A stretch of 51,339 nt of DNA, from NCBI GenBank assembly GCA_043798715.1, contig JAZDOK010000008.1:1-51339 (forward strand), read 5' to 3'. This stretch comes from JAZDOK01 sp043798715. Its GTDB lineage: Bacteria > Vulcanimicrobiota > JAZDOK01. Positions within the stretch are counted from its first letter, which is position 1. Every line of letters begins with the position of its first letter. The notes below the pieces were generated by a model. It was not told the origin of the DNA, searched no databases, and saw only the letters and a list, made by a program, of their open reading frames with translations. The translations under genes were made by a program, and so were the position numbers. This document shows positions 1 to 7,045 of this stretch, piece after piece.

Positions 1-22
1 ATATATAGTTTTTGTTTACCAT
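1..22 (-). CDS. 5' end of a gene leaving the window on the left
   Basis: An ATG on the minus strand (22 to 20) follows a strong ribosome binding site (AAAGGAGGG, about 36-45) at good spacing and stays open to the window edge (begins MVNKNYI). Its ATG overlaps the stop of the small basic ORF upstream (TGGTAA), which suggests translational coupling. Only seven codons are visible, so the product cannot be named. Confidence 0.35.
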
Positions 23-141
23 CGTGTTTTTTTCCCTCCTTTATTTTTTTGTTGTCTTAACACTTTCCGCGTCACGCAAATGCGTCTGATGCGGTGGTTA
101 ACTTTGGCAAGTTGTTTTCGAAATATGGCAATCTCATTCAC
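16..141 (-). CDS. possible small basic protein (about 41 aa)
   Basis: This minus-strand reading frame lies between the G/C-run hairpin at 153-196 and the ATG at 22. The product is short and strongly basic, rich in Lys and Arg, and ends in KKTRW. A good Shine-Dalgarno (AAAGGAGG) sits at about 142-149, but the GTG at 141 overlaps it. An ATT at about 133 or an out-of-frame ATG at 137 are alternative starts, so the start is unresolved. The stop overlaps the ATG of the next gene, which argues for real translation. The frame stays open upstream to 222 through the hairpin, which I do not believe is coding. No family recognised. Confidence 0.25.
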   Translation of the reverse strand: MNEIAIFRKQLAKVNHRIRRICVTRKVLRQQKNKGGKKTRW

Positions 142-152
142 CTCCTTTTGTA

Positions 153-196
153 TTCCACTGGGGGGGCGCCGTCCAGGCACCCCCCCCCAGTGGAAT
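153..196. repeat. long inverted repeat with G7/C9 runs
   Basis: Two arms that match almost perfectly face each other. The left arm (about 153-166) is TTCCACT followed by a run of seven G. The right arm (about 180-195) is a run of nine C followed by AGTGGAA. A loop of about 13 bases separates them. It lies directly downstream of the minus-strand gene at 203-502 and upstream of the small ORF at 16-141. It may be a transcription terminator or processing hairpin (no long T tract follows on either strand), or an element end. Confidence 0.7.
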
Positions 197-202
197 TTAA
201 TT

Positions 203-502
203 TCATAGGAATTCCACATCATCGGCAGTCCAGCCGGCCTTGGAAAGACCCCGTCTCATTTGTTTTAAGCCTTTGAAAACAGCAGTCCAAATTTCCGTGT
301 CGATACTGATAGCCTCTTCATCGGCCTTTTCGTGATCTCGCGGAAATTTTTTTCGCGCTAATTGGACAGCTAAAATTCGAGAGGGGATTTTTTCTATGAC
401 CACGTGTAGCAAGCTGCGCTGTGTGAAAGGGGGAAGCTCTTGAAACAGGTGGTGCAACAAGACACAGAGATCCTCTTTTTTAAACGCGGGCATTACTAAC
501 AT
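203..502 (-). CDS. hypothetical protein (99 aa)
   Basis: The start ATG at 502 follows AAAGGAG at about 507-513; a GTG one codon upstream (505) and an ATG at 493 are alternatives. The product is a soluble, probably helical protein with mixed charge, without signal peptide or membrane segment. It has a Leu/His-rich N-terminal part (LCVLLHHLFQEL) and a C-terminal part ending in ADDVEFL. I do not recognise a family. It runs opposite to the excisionase-integrase pair and is followed by a strong inverted repeat. It could be a cargo or regulatory gene of the element whose integrase lies at 1710; that is inference from position. Confidence 0.5.
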   Translation of the reverse strand: MLVMPAFKKEDLCVLLHHLFQELPPFTQRSLLHVVIEKIPSRILAVQLARKKFPRDHEKADEEAISIDTEIWTAVFKGLKQMRRGLSKAGWTADDVEFL

Positions 503-668
503 CACACTCCTTTATTTTATTTCAAACCCAGGACTCTCCTTATATCCATAACATCCCCCCTCTTTTTTTATCCTAGTCCCTTCACATTTATTATCATATC
601 ATATGGCCGCTTGACATCGAGAATTTTTCCGAACCTGGGGGATTATTTCTCTGTGACATCGAATAGCC

Positions 669-696
669 TTGGAAAGGCTTGATTTTTTTGTATACT
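669..696 (+). promoter_or_regulatory. sigma-70-like promoter candidate
   Basis: TTGGAA (669-674), a 16-base spacer and TATACT (691-696). Predicted transcription would begin near 703, right at the nested hairpin at 701-773. The -35 region lies within a short stem (AGCCTT/AAGGCT) followed by a T run, so the same bases could instead be a weak terminator. Confidence 0.4.
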
Positions 697-700
697 AAAA

Positions 701-773
701 TAGCCGGTCGAGGCATGTAAGATACCCGAGCTGTGAAGGGATCAGGAATTTTTTACATACCAAGGCCCGGCTA
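701..773. other. nested three-helix hairpin, possible structured RNA
   Basis: The segment folds into three nested helices. P1 is TAGCCGG (701-707) with CCGGCTA (767-773). P2 is ATGTAA (715-720) with TTACAT (753-758). P3 is GAT-A-CCC (721-727) with GGGATC (738-743), carrying one bulged A. An internal loop separates P1 and P2, P2 stacks directly on P3, and there is a 9-base one-sided bulge (744-752) and a 10-base apical loop. About 19 base pairs in 73 bases is unlikely by chance. A promoter candidate ends just upstream. It matches no tRNA or riboswitch consensus that I can recall. Confidence 0.5.
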
Positions 774-965
774 CTCTTATATTGTAGAGCATAATCCAGT
801 GATAATCAACGATATACATTGCTAAAATGTTAACTTTTCACTGCAAAAGTCAGCCTCAAAAGTCGTTCGTTTAATCCTCCAATGTGGCCCGCCTTGGCAC
901 CTGGTGAGAATACGAAACCGGACACAGAAAAAATGCGCAGCGTGATATAGACGCGGAAAACTTTT

Positions 966-990
966 CCTCACTCACGTGAGGCTTTTATTC
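966..990 (+). terminator. possible intrinsic terminator
   Basis: A 6-bp stem CCTCAC (966-971) with GTGAGG (976-981) and a four-base loop is followed by a T-rich tail (CTTTTATTC). It is short and weak, but would end a transcript starting near 703. Confidence 0.35.
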
Positions 991-1230
991 TTAACTGGAG
1001 CGTTTTTTAGCAGTCAAGCATTAAACCTCACAAAAGAGACACGCGGAAACCAGCTTCATTCCTAGAAAGTAGTTTTAATATAAGTGGCTAATATTAGCGT
1101 AACCACGCCAAAAGAAGGCGCTTTTAGGCTGGACTTCGTCAAACAGGTCTTTGGCGAGGTTTTACGCCTTTATATTGCTTTTTATTCTCCCATGTGCTAT
1201 TATAAGAACACGGAAAGGAGGCGGTATCAC

Positions 1231-1500
1231 GTGGAGTATTTAACGACTGAAGAGGCTGCGGCGATCCTTAAAGTGAACTCGAAGACTTTCACGCGCTGGC
1301 TCGAAGAAGGCCGGGTCCCCGGCGCTCTGAAGCTTGGCCGACAATGGCGCGTTACTCTGGCCGACATCCAGGGACTTTTGAAACCGATAACTCTGGACGA
1401 CTTGGGAAAAGCTTTGAAACCGGCTGAAACCCACACCCCGGAGGCCCGGACAGAGGTGGACATTATGGCAGTATCCTCAAAACTACTGGACATCCATTGA
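1231..1500 (+). CDS. excisionase-family helix-turn-helix DNA-binding protein
   Basis: The GTG at 1231 is preceded by a textbook AAAGGAGG (1214-1221) with a 9-base spacer. I prefer it to the upstream GTG at 1084, which has no such site. The 89-residue product begins MEYLTTEEAAAILKV and continues with TFTRWLEEGRVPG and KLGRQWRV. This is the typical pattern of the MerR-like HTH_17/excisionase family: a helix-turn-helix followed by a wing with G-R-x-W-R. The roughly 30 C-terminal residues are not conserved in the family. Small proteins of this type act as recombination directionality factors or repressors. Its place about 200 bases before a tyrosine integrase on the same strand supports a role in controlling that integrase. 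Confidence 0.75.
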   Translation: MEYLTTEEAAAILKVNSKTFTRWLEEGRVPGALKLGRQWRVTLADIQGLLKPITLDDLGKALKPAETHTPEARTEVDIMAVSSKLLDIH

Positions 1501-1556
1501 ACGACAGAATTCGTGACCACGTGGCCCAGACTTGATGTCATGGAGGCGGCCTTTAC

Positions 1557-1679
1557 ATGGAGGGAAAGAAGCTGGAGGTATCCGCCTTCCGCCCCCTTTC
1601 TCTACGCTTTAGAGGCATTTTTTGTAGCCCGTCAAAAACGGACTTATACGAAGGAATGACCCTGGAGCAGAAGGAATAA
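1557..1679 (+). CDS. possible micro-protein (40 aa) between xis-like gene and integrase
   Basis: The ATG at 1557 follows GGAGG (1542-1546) with about 10 bases spacing and gives a 40-residue ORF (MEGKKLEVSAFRPL...), rich in charged residues and ending EQKE. No membrane segment and no recognised family. It sits in the 209-base gap between the excisionase-like gene and the integrase, in the same direction. It may be a real small gene or a chance ORF in a leader region. Confidence 0.3.
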   Translation: MEGKKLEVSAFRPLSLRFRGIFCSPSKTDLYEGMTLEQKE

Positions 1680-1709
1680 AGTTTAATGAGGCGGCGGAGG
1701 TGAGCTGTC

Positions 1710-2918
1710 ATGGCGAAACGGGGACAGAATGAAGGCAGTATCAGAAAGCGGATTGATGGGACGTGGGAGGCCAGGGTCACGATTGGGCAGAATCAGAAAA
1801 CCGGTAAACCAAAACGCTTAAGCCGATATTTCAAGACCCGGAAAGAAGCTCAGGACTGGATCTCGAAAACTTCCCATGAGAAACAAACTGGGGCTTATAT
1901 TGAGCCTCATACCGTGACGGTAGGGGAGTGGCTGGACCGTTGGCTTATGGACTATATGAAGCCACACCTGAAGCCCACCACCTGGACGGGATATGAAACT
2001 CTGATCCGGAGACACCTGAAACCGACGATCGGAGACATACTCCTCCGGGAGCTTCAGGCAATCGAACTTCAGCGGCTATACCGGGCGAAGCTGGAGAAGG
2101 GGAGGACGGACGGCAAAGGTGGCCTCTCCTCTCATTATGTCCATTATATTCACGCCGTGATACATGAGGCTTTAAAACAGGCTGTTAAAGAGCAGCTTAT
2201 TTATCGGAATGTAGCCGAAGCCGTGAAGCTGCCGGGGAAGGTGGATCGGGAAATAAGGCCTCTCTCTGTGGATGAGATAGCCCGTTTCCTGGAGGCGGCC
2301 CAGGATCACCGGCTGGGGGCGGCTTTCCTGTTGGAGCTGGGGACCGGCCTCCGCCGGGGCGAACTCCTGGCCCTCCATTGGAAGGAAGTGGACTTTAAAA
2401 AAGGACTCCTCTCCGTGAAGTTTTCCCTGGCCCGGGCTTATGTGGACAGAAAAAAGACGAAGACGGCCTTAGTTTTCCTGGAGCCGAAGACGAAAAGCTC
2501 GAAGAGGCTCATCCCTATCCCAGAAGAGATCATCCTGGAGTTGAAGGCCCTCAAGGCCCGGCAGAATGAGGAGCGGCTTTTCTTTGGGGAAGCCTATGAA
2601 AAAAACGACCTTGTTTTCTGTTCAGAAGACGGCAGGCCCCTGGACCCCCGGAACTTCTCCAGGCGTTTTGAAAACATCCTGAAGAAGGCGCGGCTTCCCC
2701 GGATCCGTTTCCACGACCTCCGGCATACCTTCGCAACCCGCCTTCTTGAACTGAATGAACATCCCAAAATAGTCCAAGAGCTTCTTGGGCATTCCCGGAT
2801 CACGACCACCCTGGACATTTATTCCCATGTAGATCCTGAATTGAAGGTTAAGGCGGCGGGCCGGCTGAATGAAATGTTGTTTTCCCATAAGGGGGAGCCC
2901 CGACTTCGGCCTCTCTGA
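1710..2918 (+). CDS. int: tyrosine recombinase / phage-type integrase
   Basis: The 402-residue product has the three-part build of phage and ICE integrases. An N-terminal arm-binding domain (about 1-55, GSIRKRIDGTWEARV) is followed by a SAM-like core-binding domain (about 70-165) and a C-terminal catalytic domain. All catalytic residues are visible: Arg215 in TGLRRGEL, a Lys in the beta-hairpin near 260, HDLRH at 335-339, His361 in LLGHS, and the nucleophile Tyr371 in DIYSHV. The gene therefore looks functional. The ATG at 1710 follows GGAGG at suitable spacing. The excisionase-like gene upstream and the tRNA-Ala gene 5 kb downstream fit an integrative element. A relic of a related integrase, sharing both ends of this protein, lies at 7681. 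Confidence 0.93.
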   Translation: MAKRGQNEGSIRKRIDGTWEARVTIGQNQKTGKPKRLSRYFKTRKEAQDWISKTSHEKQTGAYIEPHTVTVGEWLDRWLMDYMKPHLKPTTWTGYETLIRRHLKPTIGDILLRELQAIELQRLYRAKLEKGRTDGKGGLSSHYVHYIHAVIHEALKQAVKEQLIYRNVAEAVKLPGKVDREIRPLSVDEIARFLEAAQDHRLGAAFLLELGTGLRRGELLALHWKEVDFKKGLLSVKFSLARAYVDRKKTKTALVFLEPKTKSSKRLIPIPEEIILELKALKARQNEERLFFGEAYEKNDLVFCSEDGRPLDPRNFSRRFENILKKARLPRIRFHDLRHTFATRLLELNEHPKIVQELLGHSRITTTLDIYSHVDPELKVKAAGRLNEMLFSHKGEPRLRPL

Positions 2919-3002
2919 ATGCAGGAATTAAGAAAAAAAAAACAGAAGAACATTTAACTCATTCTCTGAAGCGGGTATTCCATACTATCAGGAGGCCCCT
3001 CC

Positions 3003-3497
3003 ATGCGTTTACTCTCTCTCTTCATGCTCCTGACAGGGGGAAATAAGACCAAACCAAATTCGTCAGAGGAAAAGGGAATAGAAAAGGATGACTACTCCGA
3101 CCGAATAGCACAATATAGAGCCTCACTGCAACAACTTGAACAACAAATGCAGGCGACCTACGACAAGTCCGTCATGACCTTATCAGGTGCAGCGCTCGGA
3201 CTTTCCATGACATTCATAAAGGATATAGCCGACAAGTCAAACCTAAATGCCACAGGCTGGCTTTTGGCTTCATGGATAGTATGGGGAGCCAGTATCACAT
3301 TCATATTGTCTTCCTTTTTCACCAGCACATTGGCACTTCAAAAAGCAGTCCAGCAAACGGATGAAAATAAAATTCATGATGAGCCGAGGGGTGGCATTTA
3401 CAATATATTCACGAACTTCCTGAACGTAGTAGCCGGCATCTTATTTGTTGCCGGCGTCATTACATTCTGTGTATTTATGAAAGGAAACATGCCATGA
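3003..3497 (+). CDS. unknown three-helix membrane protein
   Basis: The 164-residue product starts with a short hydrophobic N-terminus (MRLLSLFMLLTGG), then a charged, Gln-rich and probably coiled-coil segment (about 33-52). Three hydrophobic segments follow, at about 55-75 (LSGAALGLSMTF), 83-110 and 138-159. Small proteins with a similar TLSG-GALGLS-F helix occur widely as unnamed families; no function is known to me. The ribosome binding site and first codons (AGGAGG-CCCC-TCCATGCG) are nearly identical to those of the gene at 3925, so the start region may have been copied. Its last codons overlap the next micro-gene by ATGA, so the two are probably translationally coupled. Confidence 0.75.
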   Translation: MRLLSLFMLLTGGNKTKPNSSEEKGIEKDDYSDRIAQYRASLQQLEQQMQATYDKSVMTLSGAALGLSMTFIKDIADKSNLNATGWLLASWIVWGASITFILSSFFTSTLALQKAVQQTDENKIHDEPRGGIYNIFTNFLNVVAGILFVAGVITFCVFMKGNMP

Positions 3498-3731
3498 GCG
3501 ATAGTCAGAAGAATGAACCGGTGAAAATGACAGAGGCAGTAGTGTTGCAACCCTCTCCTCTACCAAAACCGGACACTACAACTCTAGGAGAACTTGTTCC
3601 GAAGCCACCACAAAATCCTAAGAAATAGCGGGTATAAAACTCTTAGGTTGCCCCTAAGGCGTAATTACAATATGCGTATTTATGAAAGGGAAATGCAATG
3701 AGTGACAACCAAAAGAACAACCCTGTGAAAA
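3453..3731 (+). repeat. partial tandem duplication (3453-3527 and 3658-3731)
   Basis: About 75 bases covering the last codons of the membrane protein and the first codons of the overlapping micro-gene are repeated about 205 bases later at about 75-80% identity by eye. In the second copy the membrane protein tail is still readable (VITICVFMKGK against VITFCVFMKGN) but has no gene body in front of it. An ancestral duplication of the gene pair followed by loss of the second membrane gene would explain this. Confidence 0.7.
3494..3628 (+). CDS. proline-rich micro-protein, copy 1 (44 aa)
   Basis: The start ATG overlaps the stop of the membrane protein gene (ATGA). The product begins MSDSQKNEPVK and has a Pro/Lys-rich body (SPLPKPDTTT, VPKPPQNPKK). 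It is hydrophilic, with no signal peptide. A paralogue with the same N-terminal signature and the same VP-x-PP-(x)n-PK ending lies at 3698, which is good evidence that both are true genes despite their size. The overlap suggests it acts with the membrane protein, for example as a cytoplasmic partner. Function unknown. Confidence 0.6.
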   Translation: MSDSQKNEPVKMTEAVVLQPSPLPKPDTTTLGELVPKPPQNPKK

Positions 3732-3850
3732 GCGATAAGGGCGTATCGGTGCCACCCCCACCTCCAAAAACTCAAAGTATAGATTTTGAAACGCCATCAA
3801 AACCCCAAGGGCAAATTGTTCCGCCACCTCCGCCGAAATCACAGAAATAG
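3698..3850 (+). CDS. proline-rich micro-protein, copy 2 (50 aa)
   Basis: A paralogue of the micro-protein at 3494. It begins MSDNQKNNPVK and carries two polyproline clusters (VPPPPPK twice), ending in PPPKSQK. The flanking DNA upstream is a degenerate copy of the tail of the membrane protein gene, so this gene arose by duplication. The N-terminus and proline motifs are kept while the middle has diverged, which suggests selection on the protein. Polyproline stretches of this kind often bind SH3-like or other partners and may need EF-P for translation; that is general knowledge, not shown here. Confidence 0.6.
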   Translation: MSDNQKNNPVKSDKGVSVPPPPPKTQSIDFETPSKPQGQIVPPPPPKSQK

Positions 3851-3924
3851 ACCGCCGAATACCGGTTGTTGGCAGAGTTATTGGCCGGGGGAAGAATGAT
3901 AAAATATAATAAAGGAGGCCCTCC

Positions 3925-4218
3925 ATGCGCAAACTTACCCTCATTCTCTTGCTCCTGGTTGCCTGCGTTGCCCTGGCTCACGTCGCCCAGGCGGCCCCGG
4001 TATGCCCCGACGGCGGGACCGTGCTCACGGTCGCCAGCGCCGATCAGGCTCATGCCGTCCCTCTGGCCTCCGGGAATTACATCGGTAACAAGAACTCGAA
4101 GAAGTGCCGCCTACTGACGTGCGGGACCCTGCCATCGGAGAAAAATCGGGTGTATTTCGCCTCCCGGGATGAGGCTGTGAAGGCGGGGTATGTGCCGTGC
4201 AAGAATTATCGGCCGTGA
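3925..4218 (+). CDS. secreted Ada-like metal-binding domain protein
   Basis: The 97-residue product has a clear signal peptide (Lys-rich start, Leu-rich core, AQA-A cleavage near residue 24). Its C-terminal half reads YIGNKNSKKCRLLTC, then NRVYFASRDEAVKAGY and VPCKN. This is the pattern of the Ada zinc-binding domain, which also occurs outside Ada on secreted nuclease-like proteins (IGNKNS, then C, then YF-S-R-EA-AGY-PC). The last Cys of the usual four (PC-K-x-C) is replaced by Asn-Tyr, so metal binding may be altered. A strong AAAGGAGG precedes the ATG. The role is unknown; binding of metal or DNA outside the cytoplasm is a guess. Confidence 0.7.
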   Translation: MRKLTLILLLLVACVALAHVAQAAPVCPDGGTVLTVASADQAHAVPLASGNYIGNKNSKKCRLLTCGTLPSEKNRVYFASRDEAVKAGYVPCKNYRP

Positions 4219-4408
4219 TGACCGCCTCCGCATTGCAGCGAGGCCTAATGATTGTTAGGTTGCTTCTTTACATGGCGGCTCTAAAGGAGGCGATCGGCAT
4301 AAAATAATTCAAGATGCAACACGAAGGGAGGGTTTTTCTACGGCTGATTGGGAACCTTGTCCTAGAAAACGGCACCCGTTAAATCTTAACAACAAGGAGG
4401 GAACAATC

Positions 4409-5161
4409 ATGGCGTTAATTAAACACGGATCCTTCTACAAATTTTCTGCTGCTGCTACTAAAAAAGCGCAAGCAGATCACGCTGCAATAGGTGCTTTGCA
4501 GACTTTTTCCGACCTCCGCGAAGTAACTCGAACCGTGCAACCAGTCCCGATTAACTTCCACACATCGAACGCTCCCCGTGGTCTTGCCTTGAAGTCCATA
4601 AAACTAACGAAAGGCTTCGAGGGATTCCTCCAAAGTCTATTCAATCGGACCAACGAGGTGTTCTTCCTATCCTGGGCATGGGACTTAAGTGGTAATCCGC
4701 CTGTGAAGTACCCAGGACTCGGCGCGGAGCCGCAAAGCTGCATAATCCCACTGCAAGTTGGCCAAGTGCGACAGTTTTTGGGATCAGGAATACTGCTTTC
4801 CCCCGCGCGGACGATCACAGCCGGGCTCGCTGTTCGTATTATGTTGTGGGAATCCGACCAGGGGGAGCGCGACTTCGGAAAAACTATGACCGAAGTGGCC
4901 AATACCCTTAAGACTAGCGAGCTGACTAACCTTCTGGCTTTGATTGCCATGGGGGTGGTGGACGTACCTGTGTCAATAATAACGACTGTGGCGGCGGCGG
5001 CTGGCGAACTTGCGAAGGCTGTCGGCTCAATTCTCCAGGCAAACGGCGATGACTATGTTGATTTCTATGAAGGTTATTACCCTAGCACAGATCCATGGGC
5101 GGCGGGAGATGAAACGCATCAAGGATCTGCGAGCGAGATTACCTTAACACGACTCCCATAG
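4409..5161 (+). CDS. unknown 250-residue protein
   Basis: The ATG at 4409 follows AAGGAGGG. No signal peptide. The middle part looks beta-rich (NEVFFLSWAWDLSGNPP, then LAVRIMLWESDQGERDFG), followed by a hydrophobic, Ala-rich helical stretch (about 170-215) and an acidic, aromatic tail (DYVDFYEGYYPSTDPW). The beta-strand and E-S-D-x-G pattern is reminiscent of C2-like beta sandwiches, but I cannot assign a family. It lies about 190 bases upstream of an amidohydrolase on the same strand, in element cargo. It may form a functional pair with that enzyme; this is only inference from adjacency. Confidence 0.65.
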   Translation: MALIKHGSFYKFSAAATKKAQADHAAIGALQTFSDLREVTRTVQPVPINFHTSNAPRGLALKSIKLTKGFEGFLQSLFNRTNEVFFLSWAWDLSGNPPVKYPGLGAEPQSCIIPLQVGQVRQFLGSGILLSPARTITAGLAVRIMLWESDQGERDFGKTMTEVANTLKTSELTNLLALIAMGVVDVPVSIITTVAAAAGELAKAVGSILQANGDDYVDFYEGYYPSTDPWAAGDETHQGSASEITLTRLP

Positions 5162-5347
5162 CTGCCTTGAGCTTTGCGATATAACGGCGGAAACGTGCCT
5201 AGGCAGCAGTGCTATAGTGGCATCCGAAATCTGCGAAGCATGGTAGCGTGCAGATTGCGGACGACGCTCCGCGCTGCTGCCTGGCCGGTCGTTTGCGGAC
5301 AGATGTGGTGGAACCAGAGGTAGAACGGAGGAGAAAGGAAGGTTCAC

Positions 5348-6637
5348 ATGAAGCCTAGATGCAATGTACACTGTCATTTGTTTAATATGGAATTCGTGCC
5401 CGCCATCATGATCAAGATACTGCAGTCTCCGTTATCGAAACACTACGGGGATGATTTTCTCAACATAAACCGGGATGCGCTCGTCAAGATTCTTGCACCA
5501 TTGGCCAAGATCATAGGGAAGAAGCACGCGCCAGAATTGGTGCAGATATACCTTTCTGAAATGTCGGCGGTCGCGGCGCAATATATCGCACAGTTAGACC
5601 CTGCAATGATCGATATTTTCACGCCCCTGACAATGAATATGGAGGAGGCAGTTCCACTGACCCCCGAACTCTACTGGCGATATCCCCAGCAACTGGAAAT
5701 CATTTCCTCCCTCGCTCACAGCTATCCCTGGCGAATGTTTCCGTTTGTTTTTTTCGACCCGCGTAGTGAGAATAGCGTGGACGTGTGCATAGATGCGTTG
5801 GAGAAAAAAGGATTCCTCGGGGTGAAGATGTACCCTGCGCTTGGCTACCACCCAGACCCGTCTGTCGTCGAGACCGAAGGCATCGCTGGCAAAGGGAAAT
5901 TCAAGATTGGTAGAGCGTATTTCCCTAATGGCACTCCGAATCACGCTGCTGCGGAGCGATTACGCTCGTTCTACGAGTACTGCGCGAATAATGAGATTCC
6001 CATCACCACTCACACATCTGTTGGCGGCGCCTATTCCGCTCGCCTCTACAACCTTGATGAAGTAATGCGGTGGAGCCTGACAGCTCCCGAGAACTGGCTT
6101 AACGTACTTAGCCAGTATAAACTCAAAATCAACTTCGCACACATGGGTGGCAACTACATCAATCCCGATGACGATAAAAAAAGGACATGCTCCATCAAGT
6201 GGAGGAAAGCCATTCTCGCATACATGATAGACCCGGATCTTAAAGCGACAGTCTATACGGATGTCTCTTATCACGATATGGCATTGTCCCGAGATATGGG
6301 AGTTGTTTCCCGGTACTTCAACGACCTGCGCGCGGTGATGAGTCGCCCTGAACAACATGGAGGAGTGTTATATGGCTCTGATGCAAGCATGATTACTCAT
6401 ACGTGGTTCGAGAGCGAATTCATGGCCCCGTTCGCTGATCCAAACAATCTACCCCCTGCTCTCCAAGACAAGCTCTTCACAGAAACTCCACTATCCTTCC
6501 TGTTCAGACAGTCAAATGGTGCTTATTTCATACCGCAGCGTTATACGGATTTCCTCCAAGCACGCAATCCAAATGCACTCGCCAATCTTCCGCCCTATGT
6601 TAAGAAGGTTGGTCAAAATTGGGTCATTACCATTTGA
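5348..6637 (+). CDS. metal-dependent amidohydrolase (amidohydrolase_2 type, TIM barrel)
   Basis: The 429-residue product shows the metal-ligand set of the COG2159/PF04909 amidohydrolase group: NVHCHLFN near the start (His8, His10), a His in ITTHTS, a His in NFAHMGGN and the catalytic Asp in LYGSDAS. Strands typical of the barrel are visible (FPFVFFDPRS, GVKMYPALGYHPD). Enzymes of this group hydrolyse or decarboxylate small ring or acid substrates; the substrate here cannot be predicted. Start ATG at 5348 with GAAAGGAAGG upstream. The gene lies in element cargo, is less GC-rich than the core genes by eye, and follows an unknown 250-residue gene. Confidence 0.8.
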   Translation: MKPRCNVHCHLFNMEFVPAIMIKILQSPLSKHYGDDFLNINRDALVKILAPLAKIIGKKHAPELVQIYLSEMSAVAAQYIAQLDPAMIDIFTPLTMNMEEAVPLTPELYWRYPQQLEIISSLAHSYPWRMFPFVFFDPRSENSVDVCIDALEKKGFLGVKMYPALGYHPDPSVVETEGIAGKGKFKIGRAYFPNGTPNHAAAERLRSFYEYCANNEIPITTHTSVGGAYSARLYNLDEVMRWSLTAPENWLNVLSQYKLKINFAHMGGNYINPDDDKKRTCSIKWRKAILAYMIDPDLKATVYTDVSYHDMALSRDMGVVSRYFNDLRAVMSRPEQHGGVLYGSDASMITHTWFESEFMAPFADPNNLPPALQDKLFTETPLSFLFRQSNGAYFIPQRYTDFLQARNPNALANLPPYVKKVGQNWVITI

Positions 6638-6715
6638 ACAGAAGGGATAATAAAGGCTGGCAAAACCCAGTGTCTGCCGTGCAAGATCTGCAAGCCATAG
6701 AAGGGGGATGATGGA

Positions 6716-6958
6716 ATGTCAAGAGAAGATGTTTGTAAGACCATTCACACGATGATGGGGTGGAAAGGAAAGTTGCCTACCTGGGAGGAGCTTGTGGAAG
6801 CTGATCCAGAGTTAGCTGAAGAAGCATTGACATTGCCAGAAGAATGCAGGGCTTCTGCATGCAGTAAGTCAGATGGTGCCCTTAATATCAAGTGGAGTTG
6901 GCACAAGGTTCTTTTGAAACTAAAGGAGGCGCTCGAAAAGAAAAGGAAGGAGTTATGA
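6716..6958 (+). CDS. hypothetical protein (80 aa)
   Basis: The ATG at 6716 follows GAAGGGGG. The product is acidic in the middle (EELVEADPELAEEALTLPEE) and basic at the C-terminus (LKEALEKKRKEL), soluble and probably helical, with three Cys. No recognised domain. It is the first of three small cargo genes between the amidohydrolase and the integrase relic, and is more AT-rich than the core genes. Confidence 0.5.
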   Translation: MSREDVCKTIHTMMGWKGKLPTWEELVEADPELAEEALTLPEECRASACSKSDGALNIKWSWHKVLLKLKEALEKKRKEL

Positions 6959-7045
6959 TCTCCTGGGTATTTCTTTTATCCTTAGTTCAGAGCTCACCGC
7001 CAAAGAGGACGTTAGGATTTGTCAATAGTTTGATGGAGGCGACTT

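Larger units (their letters stand above)
503..1230. other. gene-poor stretch of about 0.7 kb
   Basis: No convincing protein gene is seen. The frame upstream of the excisionase is open from a GTG at 1084 but has no ribosome binding site there. The stretch holds a promoter candidate (669-696), a nested hairpin (701-773) and a terminator-like stem with a T-rich tail (966-990), listed separately. Together these could define a short non-coding transcript of roughly 280 nt. It may also hold integrase and excisionase binding sites, but I see no clear direct repeats. Confidence 0.5.

Noticed and set aside
701..773. tRNA gene (73 bases with a 7-bp end stem)
   Set aside because: The length and end stem fit, but there is no T-loop consensus, D-arm or anticodon arm; the helices are nested, not a cloverleaf.
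1084..1230. N-terminal extension of the excisionase-like gene from GTG at 1084
   Set aside because: No ribosome binding site; homology and a perfect AAAGGAGG point to the GTG at 1231.
3901..3910. TATAAT just before the gene at 3925 as a promoter
   Set aside because: Transcription would start inside or after the ribosome binding site; no -35 at the right distance.
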